Below, piece by piece: positions 5,243-7,809 of a stretch of 7,809 bases of DNA. The position numbers and the translations under genes were made by a program. Origin of the DNA: Actinomycetota bacterium (GTDB lineage Bacteria; Actinomycetota; UBA4738; G016210805). Position 1 is the stretch's first letter. Each line of letters begins with the position of its first letter. The notes beneath the pieces were generated by a model. The model was not told the DNA's origin. It saw nothing but the letters and a program-made list of their open reading frames with translations, and searched no databases. The stretch spans positions 1 through 7,809 of the forward strand of contig JACQTL010000390.1 in assembly GCA_016210805.1 (NCBI GenBank), in the 5' to 3' direction.

Positions 5243-7492
5243 CTAGCGGGGGACGACGCGGTAGGCGTCGTAGACGTTCTCGACCTTCTTGACGGCCGAG
5301 AGGATCCCCGACAGGTGGGCGATGTCGGCGAGCTCGAAGGTGAACCGGAGCTTGGTGATCCGGTCCTTGCCCACCGAGGACGAGGCCGACAGGATGTTCA
5401 CCTGCGTGTCCCCGAGGACGGTGGCCACGTCGCCCAGGAGGCGCTGGCGATCCAGGGCCTCCACCTGGATCGAGACCACGAACGAGGTCGGCTTCCCGGG
5501 CCGCCAGCTCACCTCGAGCATCCGGTCGGGCTCCTTGGCCAGGTTGCCGACGTTCGGGCAGTCGGTCCTGTGCACCGACACCCCCTGGCCCCTGGTCACG
5601 AAGCCCACGATGTCGTCGCCGGGCACCGGCGTGCAGCACCGGGCCAGGCGGACCCACACGTCGGCCACCCCGGGGACCACGACGCCGGCCTCCGGCTCGC
5701 GGGCCAGGCGGACCGGCCGGGACAGGGGGATCTCCGGCTCCTCGCCCTCGTCGGAGGCATCGCCCAGGATGCGGGCCAGGCGGGCCACCACCGACTGCGG
5801 CGAGACGTGGCCGCCCCCGATGGCCACGTACAGCGAGTCCAGGTCGGGGTACTTGAGGTCGGCCGCCACCCGGGACAGCCCCTCGTCGGTGGCCAGGCGC
5901 TTGAACGGTACGCCCTGCTTGCGGAGCAGCCTCTGGAGGAGGTCCCGCCCGGCGTCCAGGGCGTCCTCCCGGCGCTCCCGGGAGAACCACTGCCGGATCT
6001 TCGACCGGGCCCTGGGCGTGTGGACGTTCTTCAGCCAGTCCCGCGACGGCCCGGCGTCCTGGGCCCGGGAGGTGAGGATCTCCACCGTGTCGCCGGTCTG
6101 GAGCGCGTAGTCCAGGGGGACCAACTTGCCTCCCACCTTCGCCCCGATGCACCGGTGCCCGACCTCGGTGTGGATGTGGTACGCGAAGTCGATCGGGGTC
6201 GCCCCGTCCGGGAGGTTGACCACGTCCCCCTTCGGGGTGAACACGAAGACCTGTCCCTGGTACAGGTCCACCCGGAGGCCCTCCATGAACTCCCGGGGGT
6301 CGGACATGTCCTGCTGCCACTCGAGCATCCGGCGGAGCCAGTCCATCTCGGGCGGCTCCTCGACCTGGACCCGCTTCTTCTGCCGCTCCTTGTAGCGCCA
6401 GTGAGCGGCGATCCCGTACTCGGCGGCCCGGTGCATGTCGTGGGTCCGGATCTGGATCTCGAGGGGCCGGCCCTCCGGCCCGATCACCGACGTGTGCAGC
6501 GACTGGTACATGTTGAACTTGGGCATCGCGATGTAGTCCTTGAACCGGCCGGGGACCGGCTTCCACAGGGAGTGGATCGCCCCGAGGGCCGCGTAGCAGT
6601 CGCGTACGGAGTCCACCAGGACCCGGATGCCCACCAGGTCGAAGATCTCGTTGAACTCCTTGCCCCGGAGGACCATCTTCTCGTAGACCGAGTACAGGTG
6701 CTTGGGACGACCCTGCACGTCGGTCCGGAGCTTGGAGCCCCGGAGGCGGCTGCGGACCTCGGCCAGCACCCGCTCCAGGTACTCCTGGCGCTCGCCCTCC
6801 CGCTTCTCGACGAGGTTCCCGATCTCCTCGAACGGCTTGGGGTGCAAGTAGGCGAAGGCCAGGTCCTCGAGCTCCCACTTGATGCGGTGGACGCCCAGCC
6901 GGTCGGCCAGAGGCGCGTAGATCTCCAGGGTCTCCCCGGCCTTCTCCTTCTGCTTGGCCGCCGAGAGGACGTGCAGGGTGCGCATGTTGTGCAGGCGGTC
7001 GGCCAGCTTGATCAGGAGGACCCGGATGTCCTTGGCCATGGCCACGATCATCTTGCGGACGTTCTCGGCCTGGGCGTGCTCCCGGGTCCGGAACTCGATC
7101 CGGTCCAGCTTGGTGAGCCCGTCGACGATCCTGCCGACCTCCTCGCCGAACTCGCGCTCGATCTGCTCCAGGGAGAGGTCGGTGTCCTCCACCACGTCGT
7201 GCAGCAGCGCCGCCACCAGGGTGGTCGTGTCCAGGCGGAGGTCGGCCAGGACCATGGCCACGCCCAGGGGGTGCTCGATGAAGTCCTCCCCCGACTTGCG
7301 CTTCTGCCCGGCGTGCGAGGTCTCGGCGAACCGGAAGGCCCGCTCGATCTGGCGGAGGTCGGCCTTGGGGTTGTAGGCCTTGACCGCGCGGAGGAGGGCG
7401 TCGATCCCGACGGGCTGGTGCCCGTCCCCGCTCCGCAGGCGCCCCAGGAGACCGCCCCTGCGGTCGACCTTCACCTGTTCCTGGCTCTCCAC
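5243..7492 (-). CDS. rel: Bifunctional (p)ppGpp synthetase/hydrolase Rel
   Basis: Long RSH protein of 749 residues that makes and degrades the alarmone (p)ppGpp and senses uncharged tRNA on the ribosome. The hydrolase residues are all present with family spacing: Arg65, His74, His98-Asp99, Glu102-Asp103, Asp165 and Asn169. The synthetase domain (about 255-375) has the GRPKHLYSVYEKM segment (261-273), Asp285, YQSLHT (329-334) and EIQIRT (345-350). RFKD at 316-319 is the RxKD form found in bifunctional Rel rather than the acidic form of synthetase-only RelA. The TGS domain covers about 414-473 (VFVFTPKGDVVNLPDG). A helical domain follows, then a zinc-finger-like domain with Cys619, Cys620, His641 and Cys645, and a C-terminal ACT/RRM domain (about 670-745). 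Both activities are therefore predicted. The frame also offers TTG at 7510, but GTG at 7492 has GGAGGA six bases upstream and is preferred. Confidence 0.98.
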   Translation of the reverse strand: MESQEQVKVDRRGGLLGRLRSGDGHQPVGIDALLRAVKAYNPKADLRQIERAFRFAETSHAGQKRKSGEDFIEHPLGVAMVLADLRLDTTTLVAALLHDVVEDTDLSLEQIEREFGEEVGRIVDGLTKLDRIEFRTREHAQAENVRKMIVAMAKDIRVLLIKLADRLHNMRTLHVLSAAKQKEKAGETLEIYAPLADRLGVHRIKWELEDLAFAYLHPKPFEEIGNLVEKREGERQEYLERVLAEVRSRLRGSKLRTDVQGRPKHLYSVYEKMVLRGKEFNEIFDLVGIRVLVDSVRDCYAALGAIHSLWKPVPGRFKDYIAMPKFNMYQSLHTSVIGPEGRPLEIQIRTHDMHRAAEYGIAAHWRYKERQKKRVQVEEPPEMDWLRRMLEWQQDMSDPREFMEGLRVDLYQGQVFVFTPKGDVVNLPDGATPIDFAYHIHTEVGHRCIGAKVGGKLVPLDYALQTGDTVEILTSRAQDAGPSRDWLKNVHTPRARSKIRQWFSRERREDALDAGRDLLQRLLRKQGVPFKRLATDEGLSRVAADLKYPDLDSLYVAIGGGHVSPQSVVARLARILGDASDEGEEPEIPLSRPVRLAREPEAGVVVPGVADVWVRLARCCTPVPGDDIVGFVTRGQGVSVHRTDCPNVGNLAKEPDRMLEVSWRPGKPTSFVVSIQVEALDRQRLLGDVATVLGDTQVNILSASSSVGKDRITKLRFTFELADIAHLSGILSAVKKVENVYDAYRVVPR

Positions 7493-7498
7493 CGCGAG

Positions 7499-7504
7499 TC
7501 CTCC
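7499..7504 (-). promoter_or_regulatory. Shine-Dalgarno of rel, decides the start
   Basis: GGAGGA on the minus strand lies six bases before the GTG at 7492. The alternative TTG at 7510 lies upstream of this site and would place it inside the coding region, and the next GTG (7474) has a weaker site. This supports GTG 7492. Confidence 0.7.
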
Positions 7505-7511
7505 ACCCAAG

Positions 7512-7517
7512 AGTGTA
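7512..7517 (-). promoter_or_regulatory. Candidate -10 box of the rel promoter
   Basis: TACACT on the minus strand fits the TANNNT pattern used by actinobacterial housekeeping sigma factors. It ends 19 bases before the chosen rel GTG, which would give a leader of about 13 bases starting next to the Shine-Dalgarno. No good -35 is seen 16-18 bases upstream; weak -35 boxes are common in this group. The surrounding CGGCCGATACACT is almost identical to a sequence before the MBL gene. Confidence 0.4.
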
Positions 7518-7540
7518 TCGGCCGGTTCCCCGCCGGATAC
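7515..7540. repeat. Imperfect inverted repeat upstream of rel
   Basis: Two 11-base arms, GTATCGGCCGG (7515-7525) and CCGCCGGATAC (7530-7540), pair at 9 of 11 positions around a four-base centre. On the minus strand the loop is GGAA, which fits a GNRA tetraloop. The left arm overlaps the candidate -10 box. It could be an operator, or an RNA hairpin in transcripts that read through from the upstream gene. I cannot tell which. Confidence 0.5.
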
Positions 7541-7591
7541 GAGGTCATACGGAAGGCGGATGCCGTGGCGCTCCGCCGGAGCTCGATCGGG

Positions 7592-7809
7592 TCAGGGGGA
7601 GAGCCTGCGGATCCGCTCCCGGTCCTCCCCGGGGCCCTCGTGCAGGGCGGACACCCGGAAGTGCCACACCGACACGGACAGCCTGCGCGCGGCGGGCTCC
7701 AGGGCGCCGACCGCCTCCCGCTCCATCCGCTGGAGGTCGGCCCACGGGCCCAGCCAGGCCACCTCCAGGGCCAGGTTGGACCGGCCCTCCTCGGTCTCCC
7801 GGTACAGGA
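7592..7809 (-). CDS. C-terminal 71 codons of an unrecognised protein, start outside the window
   Basis: An open minus-strand frame enters from the right edge and ends at TGA (7592-7594). The visible 71 residues run from LYRETEEGRSNLALEVAW through GPWADLQRMEREAVGALEPAARR and LSVSVWHFRVSALHEG to RRLSP. It has normal high-G+C codon use (G or C in nearly all third positions) and a sensible mix of hydrophobic and charged residues, so it looks coded. It has one likely helix (ADLQRMEREAVGALEPAARRL) and a strand-like stretch (SVSVWHFRVSAL), and no membrane segment. It is not recognisable as SecF or adenine phosphoribosyltransferase, the genes often found before rel in actinobacteria. I do not know its function. 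It ends 99 bases before rel and reads in the same direction, so read-through into rel is possible. Confidence 0.55.
   Translation of the reverse strand, partial: LYRETEEGRSNLALEVAWLGPWADLQRMEREAVGALEPAARRLSVSVWHFRVSALHEGPGEDRERIRRLSP

Larger units (their letters stand above)
7493..7591. other. Intergenic region upstream of rel
   Basis: This is the longest non-coding stretch in the window and the likely control region of the operon. Read on the minus strand it holds, in order: a small GC hairpin (7570-7582, arms GCTCCG/CGGAGC) just after the upstream stop; an alternative pairing GGCGGA (7555-7560) with TCCGCC (7572-7577) that would compete with it; an imperfect inverted repeat (7515-7540); a TACACT -10-like box (7512-7517); and the rel Shine-Dalgarno (7499-7504). 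No T-run follows the first hairpin, so it is a poor intrinsic terminator. No transcription-factor site could be recognised by name. Confidence 0.7.

Noticed and set aside
5238..6878. Upstream extension of the dtd frame through rel, suggesting a large fusion protein
   Set aside because: The residues before Met at 5237 are low-complexity Gly/Pro/Arg and overlap the well-supported rel frame; Dtd starts at its normal N-terminus.
7505..7535. GGAAC before rel as a -35 of an ECF (SigE/SigH type) promoter
   Set aside because: GGAAC is present on the minus strand, but no GTT sits at the expected 18-19 base spacing.
7570..7582. Hairpin after the upstream stop as an intrinsic terminator
   Set aside because: The stem is only five to six base pairs and no T-run follows on the minus strand.
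7545..7745. 66-codon minus-strand open frame upstream of rel
   Set aside because: It overlaps the better-supported partial gene ending at 7592 in another frame and is Gly/Arg/Pro-rich without motifs.

Overview
This is a high-G+C (roughly 70% by eye) bacterial window with a dense cluster of genes all read from the minus strand. Gene content and order point to Actinomycetota. The order Rel, then a metallo-beta-lactamase-fold hydrolase, then hisS, then aspS matches a layout I know from actinobacteria such as mycobacteria. The AspRS also carries the residues of the non-discriminating type found there. Arginine is written mainly CGG/CGC, with about a fifth AGG in aspS (11 of 52 by hand count), and starts are often GTG. 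I cannot place it below phylum; a deep-branching lineage is possible. No rRNA, tRNA, CRISPR, insertion sequence or phage gene is visible.

Layout, in transcription order (right to left). (1) 7592-7809: the last 71 codons of an unrecognised gene. (2) 7493-7591: a 99-base gap holding a -10-like box, an imperfect inverted repeat and a strong Shine-Dalgarno. (3) 5243-7492: bifunctional (p)ppGpp synthetase/hydrolase Rel. (4) 4773-5237: D-aminoacyl-tRNA deacylase Dtd. (5) 3835-4776: fumarylacetoacetate-hydrolase-family enzyme. (6) 3320-3838: DinB-fold protein. (7) 2676-3296: glyoxalase-II-like hydrolase. (8) 1417-2679: histidyl-tRNA synthetase. (9) 1-1438: aspartyl-tRNA synthetase, missing its C-terminal end at the window edge.

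Most junctions are tight: 5-base gap rel/dtd, 4-base stop/start overlaps dtd/FAH, FAH/DinB and MBL/hisS, and a 22-base overlap hisS/aspS. This suggests one translationally coupled operon. The only internal gap of note is 23 bases before the MBL gene.

Functionally the ends are about tRNA charging: Rel reads amino-acid starvation through uncharged tRNA, Dtd removes D-amino acids from tRNA, and HisRS and AspRS charge tRNA. The middle three genes (FAH, DinB, MBL folds) are small-molecule enzymes whose families include thiol-dependent or aromatic-catabolic members; what they do here is not determined by sequence alone. The most useful leads are the non-discriminating AspRS signature, a near-identical 13-base motif at the two gaps in front of rel and the MBL gene, the Glu-to-Ser change in HisRS motif 2, and the possible thiol-linked trio inside a translation operon. 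I found no clear evidence of a wholly new system.
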